Source: Ferruginibacter yonginensis
GTDB lineage: Bacteria; Bacteroidota; Bacteroidia; Chitinophagales; Chitinophagaceae
NCBI RefSeq assembly: GCF_042651465.1
Contig: NZ_JBHSCZ010000001.1
Span: forward strand, 372,001-436,000
Direction: 5' to 3'
Length of the DNA: 64,000 nt
In this document: one piece after another, positions 35,683 to 45,664 of the stretch
How positions within the stretch are numbered: position 1 is the first letter of the stretch
Layout: each line of letters starts with the position of its first letter
Translations under genes and position numbers: made by a program
The notes under the pieces: generated by a model
Told to the model about the DNA's origin: nothing
Seen by the model: only the letters and a program-made list of their open reading frames with translations
Databases searched by the model: none

Positions 35683-37275
35683 ATGTTTCCATCAATAAAT
35701 CCCACCAATACAGCGGCTTGGCAACAATTAACTGATTTGTATAACAGTCAAAAAAATAACACCATAAAAAGTTTGTTTGATGCAAACGAAAAAAGGTTTC
35801 AACAATATTCAATTAAAGATGGAAATATTTTATTTGATTTCTCAAAAAACAATATAGATGAAAAAATACTATCCTCTTTATTAGCATTGGCAAATGAGTG
35901 TGGATTGAAAGATGCAATTAGTGCCATGTTTGAAGCCCTAAAAATCAATAAAACTGAAAACCGGGCTGTACTTCATACTGCGTTGCGAAATTTTTCTGGT
36001 AAACCAGTAGTGTTAGATGGTGAAGATGTAATGCCAGCCATAAAAGCAGTTCAACAACAAATGAAACAGTTTTGTGATGATGTGCATAGTGGTAATTGGA
36101 AAGGGTTTACCAATAAAAAAATAAAATACATTGTAAATATAGGTATTGGTGGTAGCGACTTAGGTCCGGTAATGGTTACTGAAGCACTAAAACCTTATTG
36201 GGTTGAAGGTATACAACCTTATTTTGTAAGTAACGTTGATGGAACACATATTGCTGAAACACTCAAAAAAGTTACGGTTGATGAAACCATTTTTTTAATA
36301 GCTAGCAAAACATTTACTACGCAAGAAACCATGACCAATGCTCAAACTGCTCGTACATGGTTTATTCAAAATGGTGGTAATGAAGCAGCTATTGCTAAAC
36401 ATTTTGTTGCTTTAAGCACCAACCAAAAAGATGTAGCAGCATTTGGTATTGACCCAAAAAATATGTTTGTTTTTTGGGATTGGGTTGGCGGCCGCTATAG
36501 TTTATGGAGTGCTATTGGTTTGAGTATTGCAGCTACTATTGGTTATAATAATTTTGAAGATTTACTAAAGGGTGCACATGCTACTGATGTTCATTTTGCT
36601 ACAACCCCATTTGAAAAAAATATACCTGTTTTAATGGCTTTGATTGGTATTTGGTATCGTAACTTTTACGGCGCAGCTACTGAAGCCATATTGCCGTATG
36701 ATCAATATTTACATCGCTTTGCTGCGTATTTTCAACAAGGTAACATGGAGAGTAATGGAAAATATGTTGATAGAAATGGTGAAAAAGTTAGCTACCAAAC
36801 CGGCCCAGTTATTTGGGGCGAACCAGGTACTAATGGACAGCATGCATTTTACCAGTTAATACACCAAGGCTCTCAAATTATACCGGCTGATTTTATTGCT
36901 GCTGCAAAATCGCATAACCCTATTGGTGATCATCAAATGAAATTAATGAGTAACTTTTTTGCTCAAACAGAAGCATTAATGAATGGCTCACAACATGAAA
37001 ACGTTTATCGGGTTTTTGAAGGTAACCGCCCTAGTAATTCTTTTTTAATTGAACGTATTACGCCATTCACATTAGGGCAATTGATCGCTTATTATGAACA
37101 CAAAATATTTGTGCAAGGTGTTATTTGGAATATTTTTAGTTTTGACCAATGGGGTGTTGAATTAGGCAAAAAATTAGCGATTAATATTCAAGAGGAGTTG
37201 GTTACTAATGAAGTGGTTACAAGCCACGATAGCAGTACAAATGGGTTAATTAACCAATATAACCAATGGAAATAA
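35683..37275 (+). CDS. pgi: Glucose-6-phosphate isomerase
   Basis: The 530-residue enzyme interconverts glucose-6-phosphate and fructose-6-phosphate. Family motifs include NIGIGGSDLGPVMV, SKTFTTQETMTNA, the signature VGGRYSLWSAIGLS, and GNRPSNSFLIERITPF followed by YEHKIFVQGVIWNIFSFDQWGVE-type sequence near the C-terminus. It sits among glycogen and glucose-uptake genes. The small secreted-protein gene starts 16 nt after its stop. Confidence 0.95.
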   Translation: MFPSINPTNTAAWQQLTDLYNSQKNNTIKSLFDANEKRFQQYSIKDGNILFDFSKNNIDEKILSSLLALANECGLKDAISAMFEALKINKTENRAVLHTALRNFSGKPVVLDGEDVMPAIKAVQQQMKQFCDDVHSGNWKGFTNKKIKYIVNIGIGGSDLGPVMVTEALKPYWVEGIQPYFVSNVDGTHIAETLKKVTVDETIFLIASKTFTTQETMTNAQTARTWFIQNGGNEAAIAKHFVALSTNQKDVAAFGIDPKNMFVFWDWVGGRYSLWSAIGLSIAATIGYNNFEDLLKGAHATDVHFATTPFEKNIPVLMALIGIWYRNFYGAATEAILPYDQYLHRFAAYFQQGNMESNGKYVDRNGEKVSYQTGPVIWGEPGTNGQHAFYQLIHQGSQIIPADFIAAAKSHNPIGDHQMKLMSNFFAQTEALMNGSQHENVYRVFEGNRPSNSFLIERITPFTLGQLIAYYEHKIFVQGVIWNIFSFDQWGVELGKKLAINIQEELVTNEVVTSHDSSTNGLINQYNQWK

Positions 37276-37291
37276 TTTAAAATTTCAGCAT

Positions 37292-37597
37292 ATGAAAAGT
37301 TTAATAATTGGATTATTATGTTTAACAACTTATGCTTCAAAAGCACAGCAAGTTCCACAATTGCAATTAAAAAAAGCAAAAGAACCACTCAGTTTAAAAG
37401 GTAGCATTATTGACAGTTACCAAGGTTTAAATAATTTGACATTGGATGTGAGTCAGCCTCCAAAAGCCACATCTGTAACAACCTTACCTTTAGATAATAT
37501 GCACTGTTTGTTGGTAAATCTTAATTACTATATTAACAAAATGCCAGTAGCAGCTTTATCAAATAATGATGCAGTTGGTATACCAACCAAGAAATAA
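37292..37597 (+). CDS. Small secreted protein of unknown function
   Basis: The 101-residue protein has a clear signal peptide (cleavage near SKAQQ, residue 19) and a short mature region with the peptide LPLDNMHCLLVNLNYY. I do not recognise a family. It is 16 nt downstream of pgi and followed by a terminator, so it is probably co-transcribed with pgi. Confidence 0.65.
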   Translation: MKSLIIGLLCLTTYASKAQQVPQLQLKKAKEPLSLKGSIIDSYQGLNNLTLDVSQPPKATSVTTLPLDNMHCLLVNLNYYINKMPVAALSNNDAVGIPTKK

Positions 37598-37628
37598 AAA
37601 AAGCGCACTTTTAAAGTGCGCTTTTTTT
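37596..37628. terminator. Bidirectional terminator
   Basis: AGCGCACTTT (37602-37611) and AAAGTGCGCT (37613-37622) form a 10-bp stem with A and T tracts on both sides, between the small secreted protein and the convergent TPR gene. Confidence 0.9.
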
Positions 37629-37644
37629 TATTATTTTATAATGT

Positions 37645-38673
37645 TTATAATGCCCCAATATCACCCGGATCCATTGACTTGCTTCGCTTCGATGCAAGTG
37701 AAGGGTCCATTTCAATGGCTTTATCGCACATGCCTTGTCCTTTTGCTTTTTGTCCCATTTTTTGGAAGGTTAAACCAGCTTGGTACAATGCTTTTGCATC
37801 TTTAGCATCAATCTCTAATAATTTCTGACAATAATCTAGCGAACGATCATATTGTTTTTGTTCATATAAAATTTGAGCTAAATCTCTAATAATTTCTTTG
37901 TTATTTTTTTTAGCGTAAATACCCATTAATTTTTCTTCACCTTTTCCATAATTACCTGAGTACAACAATGCGTAACCGTAGTTTTCATTAAAATCATTGC
38001 TAGCAATATATCCATTCGTTAACGCTGCTTCAAAAGCTGTTACGGCGCTTCTATAGTTATTGTTGTTATAATACAACAAACCTAATTCATAGGCCCAATT
38101 ATTTTTTTCAGGTAATAAGCTCACTGCCTTTTCAAAATAAGGAACTGCTTTGCGATACGCTTCCATTTCCATATAGGTACGAGCCAAAGTGTAATTAGCT
38201 TGTGCATCGTCAGCTTTTTTAGCGATAGCTTTCAATAACGCTTTTTCGGCCAAAACATAGTCTTCTTTTTCATAATTACTCATGCCAATAATTCTATCAG
38301 TATTACCACAAGTAGTGCATTTTGATGCAAATTCAATGGCTTTATCCCATTGGCGATAATTGTAATACAAGTCAGTTAACGCTTCAATTACCTTGCTATT
38401 ACTTGGTTGTAATTCGTATGCTTTTACTAAATTAGCTTTAGCTTGATCGGTTTTACGCATCTCAATATTTACTGCGGCATTTTCAATATATGCTTCTGTA
38501 AATGATTTATTGAAAGAAATAGCTTTTTCAAAATGGTTTGCGGCTACCAAGTAACGTTTGGCATTTTTTTCAACCATACCTTTTTCAAAATAAAATTGTG
38601 CACTATCAGAAGGCACAAATGCAAATGCTTTTGCAGCAAAAATTAGTGCTAATATGCTCAACAGATTTTTCAT
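37645..38673 (-). CDS. Secreted TPR-repeat protein
   Basis: The 342-residue protein has a signal peptide (cleavage near AFAF, residue 18) and then at least seven TPR units, including LVAANHFEKAISFNKSFTEA, MEAYRKAVPYFEKAVSLLPE and YRSAVTAFEAALTNGY. It lies 23 nt after glgB on the same strand and may be co-transcribed with it. TPR arrays act as protein-binding scaffolds; the partner is unknown. Confidence 0.82.
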   Translation of the reverse strand: MKNLLSILALIFAAKAFAFVPSDSAQFYFEKGMVEKNAKRYLVAANHFEKAISFNKSFTEAYIENAAVNIEMRKTDQAKANLVKAYELQPSNSKVIEALTDLYYNYRQWDKAIEFASKCTTCGNTDRIIGMSNYEKEDYVLAEKALLKAIAKKADDAQANYTLARTYMEMEAYRKAVPYFEKAVSLLPEKNNWAYELGLLYYNNNNYRSAVTAFEAALTNGYIASNDFNENYGYALLYSGNYGKGEEKLMGIYAKKNNKEIIRDLAQILYEQKQYDRSLDYCQKLLEIDAKDAKALYQAGLTFQKMGQKAKGQGMCDKAIEMDPSLASKRSKSMDPGDIGAL

Positions 38674-38696
38674 ATTTATGATTTTTTGGATATATT

Positions 38697-40634
38697 TTAT
38701 TGGATGATGATACCTGTAAACGCATTAATGTTCAGATTTATTTTACAGATACGTTTCTTTTTATCAACAATTTTACAGTCAAGCTCATTATTCATATACA
38801 ACCCACTACCCCAAAATTGTTGATCGTCACTGTTAAATAATTCTTTCCAATGTAATTTACCTTTTAAATCAATACTTATGCCATTGTATGCAAGACTTGA
38901 CACATTGATAATTATTACCATATCTTTTGCTTTATCCTTACCACGGCGACGGTATGCCATAATGCCCTCATTCTCCATAGTAAGCATTTCCCAAACAAAA
39001 CCTTTTTTATCAAACTGCCACTCATAAAAGCTAGGGTTATTTTTATAGAGGTGGTTTAATGTACGTACACACTCTTGCATACCATTATGGCTGTCAAATT
39101 GCAACAGTTCCCATTGCAACTCACTATTGTAATCCCACTCATTCGTTTGAGCAAACTCGTTGCCCATAAAAAGTAGTTTTGCACCGGGGTGCGTATACAT
39201 GCATGTATAAAGCAACTTTAAATTTGAGTGTTGCTGAAACTCATTACCGGGCATTTTATATAGCATGGGGCTTTTACCATGCACCACTTCATCATGACTT
39301 AAAGGCAACATAAATTTTTCATCATAAAAATACATGATGCTAAAAGTGAAATCATTTTGATGTTTTACCCTATCGCTCCAGGGTTTTTTAAAGTATTTGA
39401 ATGAATCGTGCATCCAACCCATCATCCATTTCATGCCAAAACCAAAACCTTTTTTTGAAACAGCATGGGTAATACCGGGCCAATCTGATGCTTCTTCTGC
39501 AATGGTTTGTATATCAGGAAACTCACGGTATAAAATAGTATTCATTTCTTGCAAAAAAGAAATTGCCTCAAGGTTTTCGCTACCACCCAGTTCATTGGGC
39601 TCCCACTCTCCCTCATTCCTTGAAAAATCTAACCGAATAATTGAATTTACAGCATCAACCCGTAAGCCATCAATATGATAGTATTTTAACCAAAAGTGAG
39701 CAGAACTTAATAAAAACGAACGTACTTCTGCACGTTTATAATTAAAAATATAACTGTTCCAATCTTTATGAAAACCTTTACGCATATCAGCATATTCATA
39801 GGTATGCGTACCATCAAATAAATAAAGCCCATGCTCATCAGCCGGAAAATGTGATGGCACCCAATCTAAAATTACACCAATGCCATTGCGGTGCATTTGA
39901 TCAATTAAATACATTAAATCGCCTGTGGTGCCAAACCTTGAAGTGGCTGCAAAAAAACCGGTACATTGGTAACCCCAACTACCATCGTAAGGGTATTCGG
40001 TAATGGGCATAAATTCCACATGAGTAAAGCCCATATTTTTCACGTACGGCACTAAGCGATCTACTAAATCTAAATAAGTATTAAAAAGGTTGGGATCATC
40101 TTTTTTAGGTCGCATCCAACTACCTAAGTGAACCTCATACACACTCCAAGGTGCTTGCAAAGCATTGTTATGTTTTCGGTGTTGCATCCAATGATCATCT
40201 TCCCAACTGTAGGTTAATGTTTTAGTGATTGATGCAGTACCAGGGCGTTTTTCGTTATAAAATGCATAAGGGTCTGCCTTGTATACTTCTTTACCTTCAA
40301 AGCCCTTTATGTAATATTTATACACAACACCTTCGGGTAATCGTGGTATAAATCCTTCCCAAATACCTGATTCATCGAGCCTTACAAAAAGTGGATGAAG
40401 ATGATGTTTCCATCCATTAAACTCACCTATAACACTTACTGCTGTTGCGTTGGGCGCCCATACAGCAAAGTAAAAACCATTTGTTTGTAGCACTTGTATT
40501 GAATGACACCCAAATTTTTCATGACCATAAAATAATTTACCTGCTTTGAAAAGCTTGATATCATCATCGTTAAACAATGAATAATTCCAAACCATTTTGG
40601 TACTGTCAATAAAATGTTCGTCTTCGTATGCCAT
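38697..40634 (-). CDS. glgB: 1,4-alpha-glucan branching enzyme
   Basis: The 645-residue GH13 enzyme forms alpha-1,6 branches in glycogen. An N-terminal CBM48 domain (FYFAVWAPNATAVSVIGEFNGW) precedes the catalytic barrel, which shows the four GH13 regions: DWVPSHFP, GLRVDAVNS with the nucleophile Asp, AEEASDWP with the acid/base Glu and LPLSHDEVVHGK. It is separated from glgC and glgA by an outer-membrane protein pair. A truncated N-terminal region (no second CBM-like module) is usual for this length class. Confidence 0.95.
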   Translation of the reverse strand: MAYEDEHFIDSTKMVWNYSLFNDDDIKLFKAGKLFYGHEKFGCHSIQVLQTNGFYFAVWAPNATAVSVIGEFNGWKHHLHPLFVRLDESGIWEGFIPRLPEGVVYKYYIKGFEGKEVYKADPYAFYNEKRPGTASITKTLTYSWEDDHWMQHRKHNNALQAPWSVYEVHLGSWMRPKKDDPNLFNTYLDLVDRLVPYVKNMGFTHVEFMPITEYPYDGSWGYQCTGFFAATSRFGTTGDLMYLIDQMHRNGIGVILDWVPSHFPADEHGLYLFDGTHTYEYADMRKGFHKDWNSYIFNYKRAEVRSFLLSSAHFWLKYYHIDGLRVDAVNSIIRLDFSRNEGEWEPNELGGSENLEAISFLQEMNTILYREFPDIQTIAEEASDWPGITHAVSKKGFGFGMKWMMGWMHDSFKYFKKPWSDRVKHQNDFTFSIMYFYDEKFMLPLSHDEVVHGKSPMLYKMPGNEFQQHSNLKLLYTCMYTHPGAKLLFMGNEFAQTNEWDYNSELQWELLQFDSHNGMQECVRTLNHLYKNNPSFYEWQFDKKGFVWEMLTMENEGIMAYRRRGKDKAKDMVIIINVSSLAYNGISIDLKGKLHWKELFNSDDQQFWGSGLYMNNELDCKIVDKKKRICKINLNINAFTGIIIQ

Positions 40635-40757
40635 TGATGTATGCTATTTCACCGTTAGTAATGTAATCGTTTAACTTTAATTTATGATATGTTAGTTTGC
40701 AACGAAAATTTAACTATACATATTTGTAAAAAATTAACTACCCTCAAAACAAACTGC

Positions 40758-43517
40758 ATGTTCAAAAAAATTATTCAATTTTTCATTTGCATTTTATTTA
40801 TTGGCCAAGTTTCGGCACAAACTTCACAAATTTCAGGTTTTATTAAAGATACATCATCTAGCAATAGTGTTCGTAATGCAGTGGTGGTTTTATTAACACC
40901 TAAAGATTCAGTTTTAAAAGCCTTTACAAGGGTACAAGCAGATGGAAGTTATCAGTTAAAAAATATTCCAACAGGTAATTACATTTTAAGCGTTACACAC
41001 CCAGCTTATGCTGATTTTGTTGATGATATTAGTGTAAAAAACACCAATGAAACCCTTGCCAATATTGCTCTTACGCCTAAAAGTAAATTGTTAGAAGCTG
41101 TAATAGTAAAGTCTGGCTCACCCATAAAATTAAGAGGCGATACTACTGTTTATACAGCGGATAGTTTTAAAGTAAGTGCTAATGCAAATGTAGAAGAGTT
41201 ATTGAAGAAAATGCCCGGTATACAAGTTGATAAAAATGGGCAAATTAAAGCACTAGGACAAACCGTTGAAAAGGTATTAGTAGATGGTGAAGAGTTTTTT
41301 GGTGACGACCCCGGTATGGCGGTTAAAAACTTAAGAGCAGATGCTGTAAAGGAAGTTCAAGTATTTGATAAAAAAAGTGACCAAGCAACTTTTACAGGAA
41401 TTGATGATGGCGTTACACAAAAAACAATCAACCTTAAATTAAAAGACAATAAAAAATCGGGCTATTTTGGTAAGGTAGATGTTGCTGGTGGATTACAAAA
41501 AAATATACCTAATCGGTTTAATGATAATATTTTGCTGAGTTCATTTAAAGGCAAGAGAAAAATAAGTGGCTTTTTACTAAATGGTAATACTGGGCAAGAT
41601 GGTTTAAGTTGGCAAGATGAAGAAAAGTTTGGTGGTGGTGAAAATAATTTTACTGTAGATGATGAAGGTAATTATTCATACCGTGGTGGTTCAAATGATG
41701 AAGAACCTTATGTTAATACTGAAAATGGTTTTATCACCAATACCAATGCAGGCATACAATACAGCAATAAATGGAACGATAAAACAACTTTAAATTTTTC
41801 GCCAAAGTACAATAACCAACGTTACAACAATACCACCAATGTTTACCGCCAAACACAAATTGGTGATTCGGTTTTAAATAATAATAGCAATGATGTTGTC
41901 AATATCAATAGAACCAATATTAAGTTAAAAGCGATTTATGACATTAAAATTGATTCATTTAACACGTTAAAAATTACGGGCAATGCAAACTTTTACGAAA
42001 CCAACAGTACTGATTTTGCGAATGCTATTACTACCGGTAAGTTTGGTAATATTAAAAACACATCAACTCGTTTGTTAAAAAATTCGAACAATAAACAAGC
42101 CTTAAGTGGTAATGTTATTTACAAACATCGTTTTCAAAAAAATAGGCGAACATTATCTATTAATACTGATGTAAATAATTTAAACAATGAAGGTGATAAC
42201 TTGTTACAATCAAATAATGTTGATGTGGTAAATAATACCGCACAATTAATTGATCAAACTAAAAATTTTGAAAACAATAGCAGCAACATCAATACAAGAT
42301 TGATTTACACAGAGCCATTAAGCAAAAATTATGCTTTAGAAATTGGCTATCAATTAGCCATAAATAGTGGTACCAATAAGCAAAAAAGTTTTGCATACAA
42401 CAGTTTATCAGCAAAGTATGATACTAAAGTTGATTCATTGTCTAATGATTTTAAACAATCTATTATTCAAAACATTCCTTCATTGCGATTGAATTACAGT
42501 TACAAAAAATTAAAAATCAATGTAGGTGCAGCAGTTAATTTTACCAATTTTGATTTAAAAGATATTAGTTTTAATAAAACATACCCTCGAAATTTTACGA
42601 ACTTTTCACCAAGTGCGTCTATTAATTTTACGAATAAAAAAAACAAATCATATCGATTTAATTACAACGGAACAACAAGGCAACCTACTATTAATCAATT
42701 ACAACCGTTGCGAAATAATAACGATCAGTTTAATTTATTTTTGGGTAACCCTAATTTAAAACCATCATTCTATAATAATTTTAACATCTCATCTAACTCG
42801 TATAACTTCTTAAAAGATTTGTTTTCTTATCAATCTTTAAATGCATCATTCATCAGTAACTCAATTACTAATAACCGTTTTATTGATGCAAATACGGGTA
42901 AAACTATTTCACAACCCACCAATACAAATGGTAATTTTAATTTGAATTATTATGGCGGTTTTGGTTTTAAAGCCAAAAAAATTGATACTCGTTTTAACTT
43001 CAATCAAAATATAGGTTACAATAGGTTTGCTGATGTTATTAATAATCAATTGAGCTTTTCTAATACGGCTAATTTTGGTACATCAGTTTATGTGTCAAAA
43101 AGCAAGGAAAAAAAATACGATTTTAGCATTAATAACCGAATTGATTATAATGTACAAACCACTTCTCAAAACAATAATACCAACAAATACCTAACCTACA
43201 GTGCCGGGGCTGATGCAACTGTTTATTACAAAAAAGTATGGTCAATAAGTACTGACTTTAATATTATTGCACGACAAAAAACGGCACAAATACCAGGCCT
43301 TACCAATAGCTTATGGAACGCAAAATTGCAACGTACGTTTAAAAGTGATGAGTTTACTGTTTATGGTGTAATAAGAGATATTCTTAACCAAAACATAGGG
43401 ATAGATCGTAATTTTTACAGTAACACTTTTACAGAAACTAGAAATGACCGTTTAAAGCGCTACTTTATGTTAGGCTTTGCTTGGAACTTTAAAAACAAAG
43501 CACCTAAAGCAAATTAA
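40758..43517 (+). CDS. TonB-receptor-like outer-membrane beta-barrel protein
   Basis: The 919-residue protein, counted from the ATG at 40758, has a signal peptide ending near VSAQT (residue 21). It then shows a carboxypeptidase-regulatory-like domain (24-105; ISGFIKDTSSSNSVRNAVVV), a plug-like region (ANANVEELLKKMPGIQVDKNG; EKVLVDGEEFFGDDP) and a long beta-barrel of the OMP_b-brl_3 type with many aromatic-ended strands. Such proteins probably import or secrete a substrate across the outer membrane. The frame is open 23 codons further upstream, but only the later ATG gives a signal peptide. It is followed 20 nt later by a GLPGLI gene, a known pairing. Confidence 0.87.
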   Translation: MFKKIIQFFICILFIGQVSAQTSQISGFIKDTSSSNSVRNAVVVLLTPKDSVLKAFTRVQADGSYQLKNIPTGNYILSVTHPAYADFVDDISVKNTNETLANIALTPKSKLLEAVIVKSGSPIKLRGDTTVYTADSFKVSANANVEELLKKMPGIQVDKNGQIKALGQTVEKVLVDGEEFFGDDPGMAVKNLRADAVKEVQVFDKKSDQATFTGIDDGVTQKTINLKLKDNKKSGYFGKVDVAGGLQKNIPNRFNDNILLSSFKGKRKISGFLLNGNTGQDGLSWQDEEKFGGGENNFTVDDEGNYSYRGGSNDEEPYVNTENGFITNTNAGIQYSNKWNDKTTLNFSPKYNNQRYNNTTNVYRQTQIGDSVLNNNSNDVVNINRTNIKLKAIYDIKIDSFNTLKITGNANFYETNSTDFANAITTGKFGNIKNTSTRLLKNSNNKQALSGNVIYKHRFQKNRRTLSINTDVNNLNNEGDNLLQSNNVDVVNNTAQLIDQTKNFENNSSNINTRLIYTEPLSKNYALEIGYQLAINSGTNKQKSFAYNSLSAKYDTKVDSLSNDFKQSIIQNIPSLRLNYSYKKLKINVGAAVNFTNFDLKDISFNKTYPRNFTNFSPSASINFTNKKNKSYRFNYNGTTRQPTINQLQPLRNNNDQFNLFLGNPNLKPSFYNNFNISSNSYNFLKDLFSYQSLNASFISNSITNNRFIDANTGKTISQPTNTNGNFNLNYYGGFGFKAKKIDTRFNFNQNIGYNRFADVINNQLSFSNTANFGTSVYVSKSKEKKYDFSINNRIDYNVQTTSQNNNTNKYLTYSAGADATVYYKKVWSISTDFNIIARQKTAQIPGLTNSLWNAKLQRTFKSDEFTVYGVIRDILNQNIGIDRNFYSNTFTETRNDRLKRYFMLGFAWNFKNKAPKAN

Positions 43518-43537
43518 TTCACCTTAATAATTTTATT

Positions 43538-44308
43538 ATGAAACTATATATTTTGTTCACTATACTTATTTCAAGCTTTGTATTTGCTTCAAATGCACAA
43601 CAACAACAATTTATTGATAAAGCAATGGTGGAATATGAAGTAAAAACCAATATTAAAAAAACAATGGGTAATGATAGTTGGGCTGAAATGATGAAAGAAA
43701 ACTTACCAACTTTTAAAATCAGCTATTACCAATACACATTCGCTAATAATCAAAGTATATATAAGTTTAATCGTTGGGATGAAAAATCAAAATTACCTGA
43801 ATACATGCGTAGAGACGATGAAGCGAATAATTGGTTTTTTGATTTCAACAAAAACAAATTGATTACACAAAAAAATATTTTTGGAAGTACCTTCAATATT
43901 GAAGATACAATACCAACCATTAATTGGGTATTAACCAATGAAAGTAGAAATATTGCTGGTTTTAATTGTAGAAAAGCAGTAGGTAAAATTTTTGATAGTG
44001 TATATGTATTTGCATTTTATACTGATGAAATTATGGTATCAGGTGGGCCATGTTCAATAAACGGTTTACCTGGCTTAATTATGGGTGTTACTATTCCAAG
44101 ATTATTTACATCTTTCATAGCTACCAAAGTTTCAATAAATGGTGTTGCGTTTAATGACATTAAACCCACTACTGCAAAAAAGTATTACAACAATGCCTTT
44201 ATTAAAAATACCATTTTTGAAAGAACAAAAGATTGGTGGGATGGTGGTGACGATAAAGAGGAAGCACAGCAACAAAAAAATAGGTTTGTTTGGTCATTGA
44301 TGTTATAA
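43538..44308 (+). CDS. GLPGLI family protein
   Basis: The 256-residue secreted protein has a signal peptide ending near SNAQQ (residue 20) and the namesake motif N-G-L-P-G-L-I-M-G-V, preceded by the conserved AGFNCRKAVG and FYTDEI. GLPGLI proteins are restricted to Bacteroidota and are usually encoded next to TonB-receptor-like barrels, as here. Their biochemical role is not established. A bidirectional terminator follows. Confidence 0.9.
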   Translation: MKLYILFTILISSFVFASNAQQQQFIDKAMVEYEVKTNIKKTMGNDSWAEMMKENLPTFKISYYQYTFANNQSIYKFNRWDEKSKLPEYMRRDDEANNWFFDFNKNKLITQKNIFGSTFNIEDTIPTINWVLTNESRNIAGFNCRKAVGKIFDSVYVFAFYTDEIMVSGGPCSINGLPGLIMGVTIPRLFTSFIATKVSINGVAFNDIKPTTAKKYYNNAFIKNTIFERTKDWWDGGDDKEEAQQQKNRFVWSLML

Positions 44309-44321
44309 TTATATAAAACAA

Positions 44322-44356
44322 AAAGAGCCACAGTTATTATAGCTGTGGCTCTTTTT
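44322..44356. terminator. Bidirectional terminator between GLPGLI gene and glgC
   Basis: AGAGCCACAG (44324-44333) pairs with CTGTGGCTCT (44343-44352) across a 9-nt loop, with A and T tracts on either side. Confidence 0.9.
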
Positions 44357-44370
44357 TATGTAAACAATCT

Positions 44371-45654
44371 TTATAAAATTGGTTCAAACCCATCAGGTAT
44401 AGTGGCGCCTTTTTTTATCACCACAATACCATCTTTAATAGTAAACAAAGAGTGGTCTGCATCAGGTAAATGCTTACCACCATTTATTTTTACGTTGTTG
44501 CCGATTCTACAATTTTTATCGACAATTACATTTTTTAAATCGCAATTATCGCCAATACCTACTTTAGGAATACCATGTTCAAAATTATGAGCAATCTCTT
44601 CGATGGTTTCATAATAATCGTTACCCATTACATAGCAACTTTCAATTACACTACCAGCTCCAATTCTACTTCGTATACCAATAACTGAATTGGTTATTGA
44701 GGCAGCATGACTAATAGTACCTTCAGCAATAAGTGTTTGTTTTACTGTGGTACCGCTTATTTTTGCCGGTGGTAACATTCTTGCTCTGGTAAAAATCATA
44801 CGATTATTATCAAACAAATTAAATGGCGGAATATCCATTGTTAAAGCAAGGTTGGCTTCAAAAAACGAATAGATATTTCCAATATCCGTCCAATAACCAC
44901 CGTACTGATAACTAATTACTTTATATTTATTAATAGCATCAGGTATAATTTCTTTACCAAAATCAGTTGCATCTTTTTTCTCTTCATCTAACAAACCGAA
45001 CAATACTTTTCTGCTAAAAATATAAATACCCATAGAGGCTAGGTAGTTACGTTGCATAGATTGCATTGCCTCACCAGTATCGCTTACCCAATTTGGTAAT
45101 AATTCTGCAGCAGGTTTTTCAATAAAAGAGGTAATGCTATTGTGTTCATCTGTTTTTAAAATACCAAATTCAGTGGCTTCGCTAGCACCAACAGGTATTG
45201 TGGCAATGGTAATATCAGCACCTGCGGCTTTGTGGTTATCAATCATTTCAGCAAAATCCATTTGATAGAGTTGATCACCACTTAAAATCAATACATATTC
45301 AAAGTCATTTTTTTCGATATGCTTTAATGATTGGCGCACCGCATCTGCCGTACCTTGAAACCAGCCTAAACTATCAGGTGTTTGTTCTGCCGCCAAAATA
45401 TCAACAAAACCGCTACTAAAACCACTGAATTGATAGGTGTTTTTAATATGCTTATTTAAAGAGGCTGAGTTGTATTGGGTTAATACAAACATGCGGTTGA
45501 TATTGCTATTAATACAGTTTGAAATGGGTATATCAACTAAACGATATTTACCTGCAATAGGTACTGCAGGCTTGCTACGGGTAGCGGTAAGTGGGTACAA
45601 TCTACTACCTGCACCTCCTCCTAAAATAACGGCTACAACTTGTTTGCTTGTCAT
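44371..45654 (-). CDS. glgC: Glucose-1-phosphate adenylyltransferase
   Basis: The 427-residue enzyme makes ADP-glucose from glucose-1-phosphate and ATP, the committed step of glycogen synthesis. It has the nucleotidyltransferase motif GGGAGSRLYPLTATRSKPAVP, split here as residues 12-32, then DIPISNCINS, LSGDQLYQMD and a C-terminal left-handed beta-helix (SVIGIRSRIGAGSVI). It starts 10 nt after glgA, forming a glgA-glgC operon. Confidence 0.95.
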   Translation of the reverse strand: MTSKQVVAVILGGGAGSRLYPLTATRSKPAVPIAGKYRLVDIPISNCINSNINRMFVLTQYNSASLNKHIKNTYQFSGFSSGFVDILAAEQTPDSLGWFQGTADAVRQSLKHIEKNDFEYVLILSGDQLYQMDFAEMIDNHKAAGADITIATIPVGASEATEFGILKTDEHNSITSFIEKPAAELLPNWVSDTGEAMQSMQRNYLASMGIYIFSRKVLFGLLDEEKKDATDFGKEIIPDAINKYKVISYQYGGYWTDIGNIYSFFEANLALTMDIPPFNLFDNNRMIFTRARMLPPAKISGTTVKQTLIAEGTISHAASITNSVIGIRSRIGAGSVIESCYVMGNDYYETIEEIAHNFEHGIPKVGIGDNCDLKNVIVDKNCRIGNNVKINGGKHLPDADHSLFTIKDGIVVIKKGATIPDGFEPIL

Positions 45655-45664
45655 AAATGGTAAT

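Noticed and set aside
35573..35812. 80-codon N-terminal extension of the GT2 enzyme
   Set aside because: It would overlap pgi by 130 bp and precedes the family start motif; no signal peptide or domain seen.
37566..37828. Plus-strand reading frames over the terminator and the TPR gene end
   Set aside because: They run through a strong hairpin terminator and lie antisense to a clear TPR gene.
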